Shown piece by piece: positions 1 through 8,717 of a stretch of DNA of 33,232 nt. The translations under genes and the position numbers were made by a program. The notes below the pieces were generated by a model. It saw only the letters and a program-made list of their open reading frames with translations, searched no databases and was not told the origin of the DNA. Within the stretch, counting starts at the first letter, position 1. Every line of letters begins with the position of its first letter. Source of the stretch: Hyphomicrobiales bacterium (GTDB taxonomy: Bacteria; Pseudomonadota; Alphaproteobacteria; Rhizobiales; Rhizobiaceae). Where the stretch lies: assembly GCA_900489925.1 (NCBI GenBank), contig UEHQ01000047.1:1-33232 (forward strand), read 5' to 3'.

Positions 1-941
<941 letters not shown>

Positions 942-1018
942 TGCATAACTCCATGTACCGAGGCGATCTATCGTTGAGATTGCAAGGCGCCGGGTTGGCG
1001 ACCGACGCCCTAGTTCAA

Positions 1019-2194
1019 TCAGCCCTTTTTGGCGCCGATCTTCTCGTCCCAGATACGGAACGCCTCAACGAGCTGCTTTGGTTCGAGCGGCACCTCCAAA
1101 GGATTGTTGGCAATCCAGTCGGCATATTCCGCGCGGCCGAACTCCTTGATGACGTCCTGGCTTTCCTGCGGTGCCATGTCGATGGTGACGTCTTTGACGG
1201 CCGGGCCGGGATAGAAGTAGCCCGCGTCATAGGCGATCGCCTGCTGCTTGGGCTGCAGGACGTAGTTCAGGACATCCATGAGAACCGCAATTTTCTCTTC
1301 CGAGACACCCTTCGGAATGACAGCGTAGTGAGCATCGGTGACCCAGTGGAAGCCATCGAGCTTCTGGACCTTGGCTTCCGCAGGAACGATGCCCAGCGCG
1401 CGCGGGTTGATGTCCCAACCAGTCGTGGTCGCAACGACGTCACGGGTCCCTTCGCCAAGCTCCTTCATCACCTGGCCAGTTCCGGTCGGGTAGTATTCGA
1501 TGTTCTCGCCAAGTGCAGCGAGATATTCCCAGGTCTTTGTCCAGCCCTTTGCGGGATCGCGCGGATCGCTGTCGCCAAGCAAATAAGGCAGCCCCATAAG
1601 CAAAGTACGGCCCGGTCCCGAGTTTGCCGGGCGGGCATAGAGGAACTTGTTCTTGTTCTGCTTCGCCCAATCGAGCAGTTCTTGGGCCGTCTTCGGCGGG
1701 GTCGCCACCTTGTCCGGCATGTATTCGATCAGCGGCCCTGACGGGTAATAGGTGATTACGACGCCCTGGTCCTTGGCAAGCCCCTGCATCTTGAATGCCT
1801 GCGGCTGCAGGATGCTTTCAAGGTTCGGCAAGTCGGATTTGTGAGCGGAGAGATCAACCCAGAGCCCCTGGTCGAAACCGGCTGACAGCGCGTCGGTGCC
1901 GGTCAGCACCAGATCGATATCGACCTTGCCGGCCGCCTGTTGGGCCTTGATCTTGCCGGGCAGTTCAGGTGCCGGCGCCTTGGTAAAGGCAAAGCTCGAC
2001 ACCCAGTCGGCCTTCTCGGACGCATAGGCCTCGAACATGCCTTGGCTGAGTGCCAGGTTGCCCGCAACGTCGGCGATGGTGATGGTAACCGGGCTTGCGG
2101 GCTTCTTGGCCTGTGCAAACAGACGGCCGGGCATCAGGCCGGCCACAGCGACGCCTGCCGCAGTGCCAACGAATGTTCTGCGCGTGATGTTCAT
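1019..2194 (-). CDS. ABC transporter substrate-binding protein, Tat-exported
   Basis: Periplasmic family-1 (PotD-like) extracellular solute-binding protein of 391 aa that would deliver its ligand to the importer powered by the neighbouring ATPase. The N-terminus carries a twin-arginine signal, NITRRTFVG, followed by a hydrophobic stretch and a likely cleavage after RLFAQA, so it is probably folded before export. The reading frame is open 34 codons further upstream, but ATG at 2194 has a strong AGGAG site 6 nt before it and begins exactly at the Tat signal. It is divergent from the GntR regulator, and the roughly 170-bp gap between them probably holds promoters for both. The ligand is unknown; hexuronate or mannonate-related acids are inferred only from context. 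Confidence 0.9.
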   Translation of the reverse strand: MNITRRTFVGTAAGVAVAGLMPGRLFAQAKKPASPVTITIADVAGNLALSQGMFEAYASEKADWVSSFAFTKAPAPELPGKIKAQQAAGKVDIDLVLTGTDALSAGFDQGLWVDLSAHKSDLPNLESILQPQAFKMQGLAKDQGVVITYYPSGPLIEYMPDKVATPPKTAQELLDWAKQNKNKFLYARPANSGPGRTLLMGLPYLLGDSDPRDPAKGWTKTWEYLAALGENIEYYPTGTGQVMKELGEGTRDVVATTTGWDINPRALGIVPAEAKVQKLDGFHWVTDAHYAVIPKGVSEEKIAVLMDVLNYVLQPKQQAIAYDAGYFYPGPAVKDVTIDMAPQESQDVIKEFGRAEYADWIANNPLEVPLEPKQLVEAFRIWDEKIGAKKG

Positions 2195-2324
2195 AACGTC
2201 TCCTCCCTCTTCGTGTTCGTTTGTCAACGACCATCTCCTCCTGGTCGTAAGCGGTTCGAACAAACCGTTGTCGCAGATAAGGCATCGCTTCATCAACGAC
2301 GCTTGGCAACCGCCGCAAATTGAT

Positions 2325-2334
2325 ATACTAGTAT
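2325..2334. promoter_or_regulatory. Candidate GntR/FCD operator (10-bp perfect palindrome)
   Basis: ATACTAGTAT is a perfect palindrome in the gap between the divergent solute-binding protein gene and the GntR gene. FCD-type GntR regulators commonly bind short AT-rich palindromes of this size next to their own gene. It overlaps the most upstream possible ATG of the regulator (2333), which favours the downstream start at 2363. Function is inferred, not shown. Confidence 0.4.
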
Positions 2335-2362
2335 GGTCAAAAGTGTCAACATAGGGATCGGC

Positions 2363-3094
2363 ATGCGTGAGCGCAGTGCCAGTGCAGCTGGGCTTTCAGA
2401 GGGCGCAAGGACGCTGCCGACACGGCTTCCGAAGGTGCGGCGCGTAACCACGGCAGACGCCGTCTTTCACCGTCTCTACGACGACATCCTCGCTCTGCGG
2501 ATGCCGCCAGGTATGGCTTTGCAAGAAAAGAAGATCGCTGAGCAGTTCGGGGTGAGCCGGACGCCGGTGCGTGAGGCGTTGCTACGACTTTCCGAAGGTG
2601 GCCTGGTCGACATTTATCCGCAAGCCGGAACGGTTGTCTCACGCATTCCGGTTTCCGCCATTCCTGAGGCGGTCGTTGTCAGGAAAGCCCTCGAAGCAGC
2701 GACGGTTGAAAGGGCCGCACGGATCGCGACGGATCATGATGTCGAACGGCTCGACGCGATCATCGCCCGCCAGAAGGCCCTGGCCGCACTTGGCGACACG
2801 TCAAGCTTTCACGAAGAAGACGAGGCATTCCACGAAGCAATCACACAGATCGCCGGCTATCCCGGCATCTGGACAATTTTGAAGACGGTGAAGGTGCAGA
2901 TCGACCGGGCGCGCCGCCTTACGCTGCCGGTCTTGGGCCGGATGGATCATGTCGTTCAGGAACATATCCTCATTCGCAACGCCATTGCGAAACGTGAGGT
3001 CGAAGGCGCGCACCGGGCGATGATGCATCATCTCGGCGCCGTCATTCCGGACGTTGAGGAGCTTCGCACACGCCACCCCGATTATTTCTGCTAA
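2363..3094 (+). CDS. GntR-family transcriptional regulator, FCD domain
   Basis: DNA-binding repressor or activator of the FadR/UxuR type, 243 aa. The N-terminal winged helix is plain (AEQFGVSRTPVREALLRLSEGG), and the C-terminal all-helical FCD ligand domain contains metal-site-like histidines (FHEAI near residue 150, the HHLG region near 220). It lies 51 bp upstream of uxuA on the same strand, so it probably controls uxuA and the divergent ABC importer in response to a sugar-acid intermediate. An earlier ATG at 2333 is possible, but ATG 2363 has AGGGA at a suitable distance and frees the palindrome at 2325-2334 to act as operator. Confidence 0.9.
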   Translation: MRERSASAAGLSEGARTLPTRLPKVRRVTTADAVFHRLYDDILALRMPPGMALQEKKIAEQFGVSRTPVREALLRLSEGGLVDIYPQAGTVVSRIPVSAIPEAVVVRKALEAATVERAARIATDHDVERLDAIIARQKALAALGDTSSFHEEDEAFHEAITQIAGYPGIWTILKTVKVQIDRARRLTLPVLGRMDHVVQEHILIRNAIAKREVEGAHRAMMHHLGAVIPDVEELRTRHPDYFC

Positions 3095-3145
3095 CTGGCT
3101 AGCAGACCCCGCAGACAGACAAGACAGCAGACGAGAAGGAAACCG

Positions 3146-4333
3146 ATGCGTCAGGGATGGAGATGGTTTGGGCCGGAGGCCCCGGTAACGCTTGACGACG
3201 TACGCCAGACGGGCGCCACAACGATTGTTTCCTCGCTGCACCAGGTGCCGATCGGCCGCGCCTGGACAGAACGCGAGGTAGCCAATCGAAAGTCGATGAT
3301 CGAAGCCACGCCCGCGGGCCGGTCGTCGCTGACTTGGTCGGTCGTTGAAAGCATTCCGATCCCCGACGCCGTCAAGCGCACGGGTGGTCGAGCAAAGACG
3401 GAAATAGAAGCATGGATCGCAAGCCTCGAGGCCGTCGCAGCCTGTGATATTCCGATCGTATGTTACAATTTCATGCCGGTCGTCGACTGGACCCGTACGG
3501 ACCTCGATTATGAGACGCCAACGGGTGCGACCGCCATGCGCTTTGATCAAGAGCGATTTGCCGCCTTCGACCTCTTTGTGCTGCAGCGACAGGGCGCCGG
3601 CGACGACTATTCACGCGACGATCAGGACCGGGCCCGTCGGGTCTATGAGGCGATGAGCGACGAGGAAATCGCCGAGATCACTCGGATCATTACCTCTGCC
3701 CTGCCCGGCTCGACGACCGAACCGCTGACAATTCCAGGCTTTCGTGACAAACTCGATAGTTATGCCGGGATTGATGCTGCAAAGCTCCGCCAGAACCTGA
3801 TCGAATTCCTGCAGGCAGTGACCCCCGCAGCAGAGGCCCGCGGTGTGAAGCTTACACTGCACCCAGACGACCCGCCGCGGTCGCTGTTCGGCCTGCCGCG
3901 TATCGCTTCGTCGGCAAGTGATTATGCAGCACTCTTCGACGCCGTTCGGTCGCCAGCCAACGGCATGTGCTACTGCACCGGAAGTCTTGGCGTTCGCGCC
4001 GACAATGATCTGCCTGCAATCGCGCGCCGTTTTGCCTCGCGCATCCACTTCGCTCACCTGCGGGCGACCAAGCGCGAAGGCGATGGACGATCGTTCCACG
4101 AAAGTGCTCATCTCGAAGGCGATGTCGACATGGTTGCCGTGCTCAAGGAGCTTGTCGTCGAGGACCGCAAGCGACAGGTCAAAGACCAGATCGTCTTTCG
4201 TTCGGACCACGGCCATCGAATGCTCGATGATCTGACAAAGACGGTCACGCCAGGTTATCCAGCGATCGGACGCATGCGAGGTCTGGCAGAGTTGCGTGGC
4301 ATACTTCATGCGCTCGATGCAATACCGTCCTAA
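3146..4333 (+). CDS. uxuA: Mannonate dehydratase
   Basis: Converts D-mannonate to 2-keto-3-deoxy-D-gluconate in the glucuronate branch of hexuronate catabolism, in the cytoplasm. The 395-aa length is normal for the UxuA family. The opening RQGWRWFGP and the expected metal-site elements are visible in order: His in TLHPDDPP, Cys in MCYCTGSLG, His in IHFAHLRAT and Asp in FRSDHGHRM. The ATG has AAGGA six nucleotides upstream. It follows the GntR gene closely and is probably co-transcribed with it. The next gene is convergent, so this ends the operon; kinase and aldolase steps are not in the window. Confidence 0.95.
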   Translation: MRQGWRWFGPEAPVTLDDVRQTGATTIVSSLHQVPIGRAWTEREVANRKSMIEATPAGRSSLTWSVVESIPIPDAVKRTGGRAKTEIEAWIASLEAVAACDIPIVCYNFMPVVDWTRTDLDYETPTGATAMRFDQERFAAFDLFVLQRQGAGDDYSRDDQDRARRVYEAMSDEEIAEITRIITSALPGSTTEPLTIPGFRDKLDSYAGIDAAKLRQNLIEFLQAVTPAAEARGVKLTLHPDDPPRSLFGLPRIASSASDYAALFDAVRSPANGMCYCTGSLGVRADNDLPAIARRFASRIHFAHLRATKREGDGRSFHESAHLEGDVDMVAVLKELVVEDRKRQVKDQIVFRSDHGHRMLDDLTKTVTPGYPAIGRMRGLAELRGILHALDAIPS

Positions 4334-4566
4334 GCCCGTTGCCGGCTGAGTGTCTGCTTGGGAGGACACGGGATCCGTCCGGGTTTTCGTACGGCGACCC
4401 GATGGCATGGAGGCAAAAAAGCCGCGCTCCCCATGGGCTCCGTGCCGGGGGATCGGCCGTCACGCCGATGGCCAGAGACTTGGACGAATTTTCGTGTTTG
4501 TTCTAAAGCGTTTCAGGTTCAGGCGACCGACGCTGAAAGCTCGACCGCCTGGACCCGATGCCGTGA
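4334..4566. other. Intergenic region between convergent uxuA and the Met-rich protein gene
   Basis: About 230 bp between two convergent genes. Reading frames crossing it are antisense to the Met-rich gene or have no recognisable content. A weak inverted repeat (ATCGGC and GCCGAT, six-base spacer) is present near 4450-4470, but it lacks a T run, so I do not call a terminator. Confidence 0.5.
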
Positions 4567-4836
4567 TTACATTTTGCCGATGCTCTTCATGGCATTGTCC
4601 ATGTGCATCTTGCAGTCGTCCATCTTCTTGGCCTTCATGGAATCGTGGGCCATCATCATTTCCTTCGACGCCATTTCCTTCTTTTCCTTCATCATCGGAT
4701 CCTTCATGCCGTCGACCTGCGTTTGCATCTTCATCATCGTGGCATCGTCACATTTTGCCATCATGGTCTCCGCCGCAAAGGCCGAGACGGACAAACCTGC
4801 TGTGAGAGCGATGGCTGCCAGAGTGATTTTCAACAT
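4567..4836 (-). CDS. Small secreted methionine-rich protein, MrpX-like
   Basis: An 89-aa protein with a Sec signal peptide (hydrophobic core from residue 4, likely cleavage after SAFA at 21). The 68-residue mature part is almost entirely Met, Lys, Asp, Glu and Ala, with 18 methionines, many in MM or MMM clusters, and two cysteines. It lies 42 bp downstream of a YedY-like molybdoenzyme gene and a cytochrome b gene on the same strand. This combination resembles the MrpX/YedY1/YedZ1 system described in Azospira suillum, in which a periplasmic Met-rich peptide is oxidised by hypochlorite and then reduced again. The assignment rests on composition and context, since such peptides align poorly. A copper or other metal-binding peptide is the main alternative. 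Confidence 0.75.
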   Translation of the reverse strand: MLKITLAAIALTAGLSVSAFAAETMMAKCDDATMMKMQTQVDGMKDPMMKEKKEMASKEMMMAHDSMKAKKMDDCKMHMDNAMKSIGKM

Positions 4837-4878
4837 ACCTTATCCTCTAAGTGGGCGTTATTGCCCGTTTCAGACCTG

Positions 4879-5655
4879 CTATATCCCGGCATACCATTCG
4901 TAGCCGCGATCTTCCCAGAACCCGCCTTTACCGCCCCATAGACCGGCAAGGCTGTCCTTGATCTCGATCCGCATTAGATATTTCGCGTGCTTGTAACCAA
5001 GATGCCGCTCCACCCTGAGCCGCAGCGGCGCGCCATGCGCCACCTCCAGGTCCTTGCCGTTCATTGCATAGGCAAGGATGGTCTGCGGGTGAAAAGCATC
5101 AATCAGGTCGATGCTCTCGCAGTAGGTTCCACTCCCGTCCAGCCTCGGCTCGAGCTCATCGGCACAATGAAAAACCGCATAGCGCGCGCCGGGCTTCAGC
5201 CTGACACCCTGCAGCAACGGCCCCAACGGCGTGCCGATCCACTTGCCGATGGCGCTCCACCCCTCGACGCAGTCGTGACGGGTGATCTGCGTGCGAGATG
5301 GAAGGCGCTTGAGGTCGGCCAGCGACAATTCAACCGGACGTTCCACCAGCCCATCAATCTTCAGCCGCCAGTCAGCGAATCCGCTCGCGGTCATTCGCGC
5401 ATAGTCTTCGCTGTCTGGGGCGGTCGAACCATTCGGCTTGAACGTTGGCGAGATGTCGGCCTCTGAAAATTCGCGTGCGAGCTTGTCTCTGGGAACCAGC
5501 AACCGCTGCCCGCCCATTGTCAGGCGTTCCGCCATCTCAAGCACGTTCTCGACATTGGTATTTTGGGTTACGGCATCGCAACCCGTCAGGCCAATGGCGC
5601 CGAAACCGGCAACAGAGCCGATCAGTAGCCGCCTGCGGGTGATTGAGAATGTCAT
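4879..5655 (-). CDS. Tat-exported molybdopterin oxidoreductase, YedY/MsrP superfamily
   Basis: A 258-aa protein with the sulfite-oxidase-type molybdopterin fold. The N-terminus has a twin-arginine motif (ITRRRLL) and a lipobox-like LTGC at residues 23-26, so it may be a lipid-anchored periplasmic enzyme. The molybdenum-ligating cysteine is visible in RHDCVEGW near residue 129. Family members reduce methionine sulfoxide (MsrP) or oxidise sulfite. It overlaps the upstream cytochrome b gene by four bases (ATGA), with GGAGG before its ATG, indicating translational coupling. With the Met-rich secreted protein just downstream, a methionine-sulfoxide reductase role similar to YedY1 is the best inference. 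Sulfite or another small substrate remains possible. Confidence 0.85.
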   Translation of the reverse strand: MTFSITRRRLLIGSVAGFGAIGLTGCDAVTQNTNVENVLEMAERLTMGGQRLLVPRDKLAREFSEADISPTFKPNGSTAPDSEDYARMTASGFADWRLKIDGLVERPVELSLADLKRLPSRTQITRHDCVEGWSAIGKWIGTPLGPLLQGVRLKPGARYAVFHCADELEPRLDGSGTYCESIDLIDAFHPQTILAYAMNGKDLEVAHGAPLRLRVERHLGYKHAKYLMRIEIKDSLAGLWGGKGGFWEDRGYEWYAGI

Positions 5656-6515
5656 TTCTCACCTCCGTCGCATTCTATCGCATAGCGACCGGTGATCATC
5701 GAGCGCATGTTGTTCCAGAAGCCGGAGAGAACCACCATGACGACATGGACGATCACGAACAGCAGGATCGACCATGCGCAGATGAAGTGGATGGACCGTG
5801 CTGTTTGCCGGCCGCCGAAAAGATCGAGCAGAAAGGGATAGCCGGCGTCGATGGCCGGAGACATGGTCAACCCCGTCGCCAGCATCAGCGGCAGCATGAT
5901 TGAGATGACGAGCAGGTAAGTGAGCTTCTGCAGCGCATTGTAGTGGCGCGCTTTCTCTCCCTTTGGAAAACGCAGTCGCGCGTGGTCGGCGATCTCCTGG
6001 CGCAGATGTCTAGGCGACACCTCCTCGGCGCTCAGCGCCAGATCGCGGCGGAAATGGCCGAGCGCGAAACCGTAGAGTATGTAGACAATGCCGTTGATGA
6101 CGAAAACCCAGGCGAAGAAAAAGTGCCAACGGCGGCCGGTGGCGAGATCCTGATAGCCGGGAACCGTCGCCCAAGCGGGGAAGCCGCGCTGGGCCTCATC
6201 GTCGCCGGTGCCTGAAACGCCGAGAATGCCCGTTGTGGTGACGGTGAAATTACCAATACGAAGGATACCGCGGGTATCATCTCCTTCGGTGACCGCCTCG
6301 ATCGACAGCCATGCCGGATCAGCATCTGCACCATACTGGCCCCAGTAAAGCGAGGGATGTGCATTGAAGATTTGCAGGCCGCTCATCAGCAGCAGGCTGA
6401 GACAAAGAACGTTGATCCAATGCGTGATGCGGGTCGCGACGGAGTGGCGACGGATGAAGGTCTTTGTTGGCGGCGCAGGCGGTGTTTCGCTGTAATCGTC
6501 GAGTATCGCCATCAT
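5652..6515 (-). CDS. Cytochrome b561-type membrane subunit
   Basis: A 287-aa integral membrane protein of the Ni/Fe-hydrogenase cytochrome b / formate dehydrogenase gamma type. It has four or more hydrophobic segments and histidines placed for haem ligation, for example TRITHWINVL in the first helix, RRWHFFFAWVF and RSIHFICAW near the end. It would pass electrons from the quinone pool to the periplasmic molybdoenzyme encoded next, the role YedZ/MsrQ plays for MsrP, although it belongs to a different cytochrome family. I prefer ATG at 6515 (or the adjacent ATG at 6512); a TTG ten codons upstream also keeps the frame but would leave almost no leader after the promoter proposed at 6553-6579. Confidence 0.87.
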   Translation of the reverse strand: MMAILDDYSETPPAPPTKTFIRRHSVATRITHWINVLCLSLLLMSGLQIFNAHPSLYWGQYGADADPAWLSIEAVTEGDDTRGILRIGNFTVTTTGILGVSGTGDDEAQRGFPAWATVPGYQDLATGRRWHFFFAWVFVINGIVYILYGFALGHFRRDLALSAEEVSPRHLRQEIADHARLRFPKGEKARHYNALQKLTYLLVISIMLPLMLATGLTMSPAIDAGYPFLLDLFGGRQTARSIHFICAWSILLFVIVHVVMVVLSGFWNNMRSMITGRYAIECDGGEK

Positions 6516-6552
6516 CGTGCTCAATTTGCCGGTGTGCAGCGTCAACGATAGC

Positions 6553-6579
6553 TACGGCGTTGCGAGCGTGTTTGTTACA
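6553..6579 (-). promoter_or_regulatory. Candidate ECF-sigma promoter of the cytochrome b/molybdoenzyme/Met-rich operon
   Basis: On the minus strand TGTAAC (6579-6574) and CGTA (6556-6553) are separated by 17 nt. AAC-type -35 and CGTA-type -10 elements at this spacing are typical of ECF sigma factors. Transcription would start about 30 nt before ATG 6515. No ECF sigma or anti-sigma gene is in the window, so the regulator would have to be elsewhere. Confidence 0.3.
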
Positions 6580-6949
6580 GGACACAACGAACTATTGACG
6601 AAGCCATGGATTTAATCGGCGGCATAGCCTCTAAGTCCTTCGGTGCGCAGCGTTTGGATGGTCAAAGTTTGCGGCGGCTTCGGCGACCATCGCGATCCGG
6701 GCGTTCCAACCGAGTATGTCCCCTATCGATCAATTTCTCATAGCGGACGGGGCCGCCGGCGTTGCGGATGGTTCGGCCAGCAAGGTCATTTCATCACCGT
6801 CACGACAAGGGTGCGTTGTGATGTGGGGCGGGCGGAAAAAGCGAGGCAGCGAAATCCGCCGATTGCGACTCCTTCCCGTGGGAGGAGACAGCACGCATGC
6901 GTTGCCGAGGGACGAACCATCCGCTTGAAGTATGGTGGTGTCATTGCTT
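6580..6949. other. Gene-poor stretch upstream of the cytochrome b operon
   Basis: About 370 bp without a gene I can support. A frame at 6643-7029 on the plus strand and two others have no recognisable domain, are rich in Arg and Cys as expected of chance frames, and run into the L,D-transpeptidase repeat unit. Confidence 0.5.
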
Positions 6950-7771
6950 TCTTATCGTGTCGACGCGCTCGAAGTCGGAGATGTGCAGCCCGTACCGGTG
7001 GCGTTCTCACCGACTGCCACTGCGAATAGCCATACCCGCAATATTGGCTTTGAAGGTCAGCAGAGCGCGAACATCATATCACTAAAACACTAGTTCCGAT
7101 AGGCGCTCGACCGTAGAGGTGAACGATGTCTTCGTTGGTCATGCGGATACATCCATTCGAAACCGCCTGCCCAATCAGCCACGGCTCATTCGTTCCATGA
7201 ATTCGAAAATAGGTATCCTGCCCGCTGCGATAGAGATAGAGCGCAGCCGCGCCCAGAGGGTTGTTCTCCCCTCCAGGAACCCCGCCGGCATACTGCGCGA
7301 GCCGAGGCTTGCGTTCAATCATGCTGGCCGTCGGTGTCCAAGATGGCCACTCCGCCTTTCGTCCGACCACGGCGTTGCCCTTTAGAGTAAGGCCTTCCTC
7401 GCCAACCGCGACGCCATAACGTGTCGCACGGCCCTGCGGCTCGATAAAATAAAGGTAACGTTCATAGGTATTGACAACGATACTACCCGGCGGCTCGCTG
7501 CCTGCATAGGCGACCTCCTGTCGCCGAATAGGGGAGCTCCTTGAAAATGAGCCTCGCATCGGTGAGCCTGCTGCAGTGCAGCCGGTAGCCAAAGCCACGC
7601 AGGCCAAGACAAGGCCACGGCGCGAAATATGATGATGGTCCATTCTTACCTGCTGGTTGTAATGAGCCCTGTCGCTTGCTTTAGCATTTCACTGTTTTCA
7701 AGCCAAGTCATTGCGCGCCAGATCCTCCGCGCCGTCCCTAGGGTATTCCTCCACCGAGCGCCGTCTCTCTA
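6950..7771. repeat. Copy 1 of a direct repeat containing the L,D-transpeptidase gene
   Basis: Sequence on both sides of and including the L,D-transpeptidase gene recurs at about 28180-28595 in the same orientation. Shared landmarks in order are CACTAGTTCCG, GGCGCTCGACCGTAGAGGTGA, GATGTCTTCGTTGGTCAT, CTTACCTGCTGGTTGTAATG and CACCGAGCGCCGTCT. By eye the best-matching 100 bp differ at roughly 6 to 8 positions. This copy has the complete gene. Similarity ends shortly before the IS5 element. Confidence 0.85.
7074..7643 (-). CDS. L,D-transpeptidase (YkuD domain) lipoprotein
   Basis: A 189-aa envelope enzyme that would cross-link peptidoglycan stem peptides, or peptidoglycan to outer-membrane protein. 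The YkuD catalytic block is complete: HGTNEPW, then SNGCIRM with the nucleophilic cysteine, about 25 residues from the end. The N-terminus has SRRG followed by a hydrophobic segment and lipobox LATGC (Cys22), so it is probably a lipoprotein. Substrate-domain hallmarks such as VGRKAEWPSW and GGVPGGENNPLGAAALYL are present. It stands alone. A decayed relative is at 28312-28467, so this is the functional copy. Confidence 0.92.
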   Translation of the reverse strand: MDHHHISRRGLVLACVALATGCTAAGSPMRGSFSRSSPIRRQEVAYAGSEPPGSIVVNTYERYLYFIEPQGRATRYGVAVGEEGLTLKGNAVVGRKAEWPSWTPTASMIERKPRLAQYAGGVPGGENNPLGAAALYLYRSGQDTYFRIHGTNEPWLIGQAVSNGCIRMTNEDIVHLYGRAPIGTSVLVI

Positions 7772-7794
7772 TGATGGAACGCAACCACAAGTGA

Positions 7795-7816
7795 CACGGG
7801 GCATCTTGGCCCCGTG
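7795..7816. other. Hairpin: 8-bp perfect inverted repeat downstream of the IS5 transposase
   Basis: CACGGGGC and GCCCCGTG flank a six-base loop. It lies 27 bp beyond the transposase stop codon and could be a transcription-blocking stem at the element's border. It has no T run in either direction, so a classical terminator is not claimed. Confidence 0.4.
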
Positions 7817-7842
7817 CGTCATCACCTAGGACCAATCGACAT

Positions 7843-8274
7843 TCAACGCAGCCAGATGATTGCAGCGAGCAGGCATACGAAGCCTTCGAAGTGGATTGCT
7901 CTACGGTCGTATCTGGTGGCGAACCATCTGAAGTGCTTCATTTGGTTGAAGCATCGCTCGATGCGGTTGCGGTGTTTGTAGATGGTCTCATCGTGCTGAA
8001 TGATGATTTTACGCGAACGGTTTGACGGGATGACTGCCTCGGCTCCCATGTCGGCGATGGTTTCGCGCAAAGCATTGCTGTCATAGGCTTTGTCGGCCAG
8101 CACGGTATCGCCGCTCTGACCCTGCAGGAGAGCCGGCGCTTGCGTGATGTCACCGGTCTGACCAGGCGTTACGACAAAACGCAATGGGCGGCCAAGAGCA
8201 TCTACAAGCATATGGATCTTGGTTGTCAGTCCACCTCGGGAACGCCCCAGCGCCTGATCCTTGGCCCCCCTTTT
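7843..8274 (-). CDS. IS5-family transposase, C-terminal frame (orfB, reached by -1 frameshift)
   Basis: This frame carries the rest of the DDE transposase: AKDQALGRSRGGLTTKIH, the second catalytic Asp in DKAYDSNALR and the catalytic Glu in NRIERCFNQMK, ending FVCLLAAIIWLR. The frame is open back to 8388, but the part upstream of the slippery run does not resemble transposase, so it is given from the shift site. Codon phase shows that moving from orfA to orfB needs a -1 shift. Confidence 0.85.
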   Translation of the reverse strand, partial: KRGAKDQALGRSRGGLTTKIHMLVDALGRPLRFVVTPGQTGDITQAPALLQGQSGDTVLADKAYDSNALRETIADMGAEAVIPSNRSRKIIIQHDETIYKHRNRIERCFNQMKHFRWFATRYDRRAIHFEGFVCLLAAIIWLR

Positions 8275-8576
8275 CCGGAAGCTGCCTGCTGATGGGTGCG
8301 GACGATCGTGCTGTCGATCATCAGGTATTGGTTGTCGCGGTCTGCCGTCAGTGCCTCGAACACCCGCTCCCATACGCCGGCGTGGCACCAGCGGCTGAAA
8401 CGCTTATGCACCGTCTTCCACTTGCCATGCCGATCCGGCAGACCGCGCCAGTGTGCGCCCGAGCGCAAAACCCACAGGCAACCATTGATGAACAGGCGGT
8501 TGTCCGAGCCACGTCCGGGATCGCTGATCTTCCCAGGCAATAACGATGCAATCTTTGCCCACTGGACCTCGCTCAC
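8226..8576 (-). CDS. IS5-family transposase, N-terminal frame (orfA)
   Basis: A 116-codon frame starting with GTG, encoding the DUF4096-like N-terminal domain of IS5/IS427 transposases (MSEVQWAKIASLLPG, LWVLRSGAHWRGLP) and the first catalytic Asp in MIDSTIVRTHQQ. The full enzyme requires a -1 shift into the downstream frame at the A4G6 run (8265-8274), after which the reading continues as AKDQALGRSRGG. Without the shift the product ends in an unrelated tail and should be inactive, though it may regulate transposition. Confidence 0.87.
   Translation of the reverse strand: MSEVQWAKIASLLPGKISDPGRGSDNRLFINGCLWVLRSGAHWRGLPDRHGKWKTVHKRFSRWCHAGVWERVFEALTADRDNQYLMIDSTIVRTHQQAASGKGGPRIRRWGVPEVD
8265..8274 (-). 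promoter_or_regulatory. Programmed -1 frameshift site of the IS5 transposase
   Basis: On the minus strand the run reads AAAAGGGGGG, placed exactly where orfA similarity ends and orfB similarity begins. Homopolymer runs of this kind are the usual slippage sites in this IS group. Confidence 0.65.
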
Positions 8577-8717
8577 AGGCCGGGGCGAACCTGACGGTCA
8601 TCTCTTTGCCCCCGGATGCCAGGGGTGACGACGGCGGCGAAACCTGCGTATTGAGGCAACCCATCGCCAACCGTCGGAGTCACCTCCGCTTTAGCAACCA
8701 GAGCGAAGGAGCCCGAT

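Larger units (their letters stand above)
7817..8633 (-). mobile_element. IS5-family insertion sequence (IS427-like, two-frame transposase)
   Basis: Two overlapping minus-strand frames encode one DDE transposase interrupted by a frameshift. Coding content is certain from 7843 to 8576; the outer limits are estimates. The only candidate terminal repeat is a weak pair, CGTCATCACC at 7817-7826 and GGTGACGACG at 8624-8633 (9 of 10 complementary), and no clear target duplication was found. The element sits between the L,D-transpeptidase repeat and the DUF6894 gene and seems intact in its coding part. Confidence 0.75.

Noticed and set aside
6643..7029. 128-codon plus-strand frame
   Set aside because: Cys/Arg-rich chance composition, no RBS, and enters the L,D-transpeptidase repeat.
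7795..7816. Rho-independent terminator after the IS5 transposase
   Set aside because: The stem is perfect but has no T run on either side; kept only as a hairpin.
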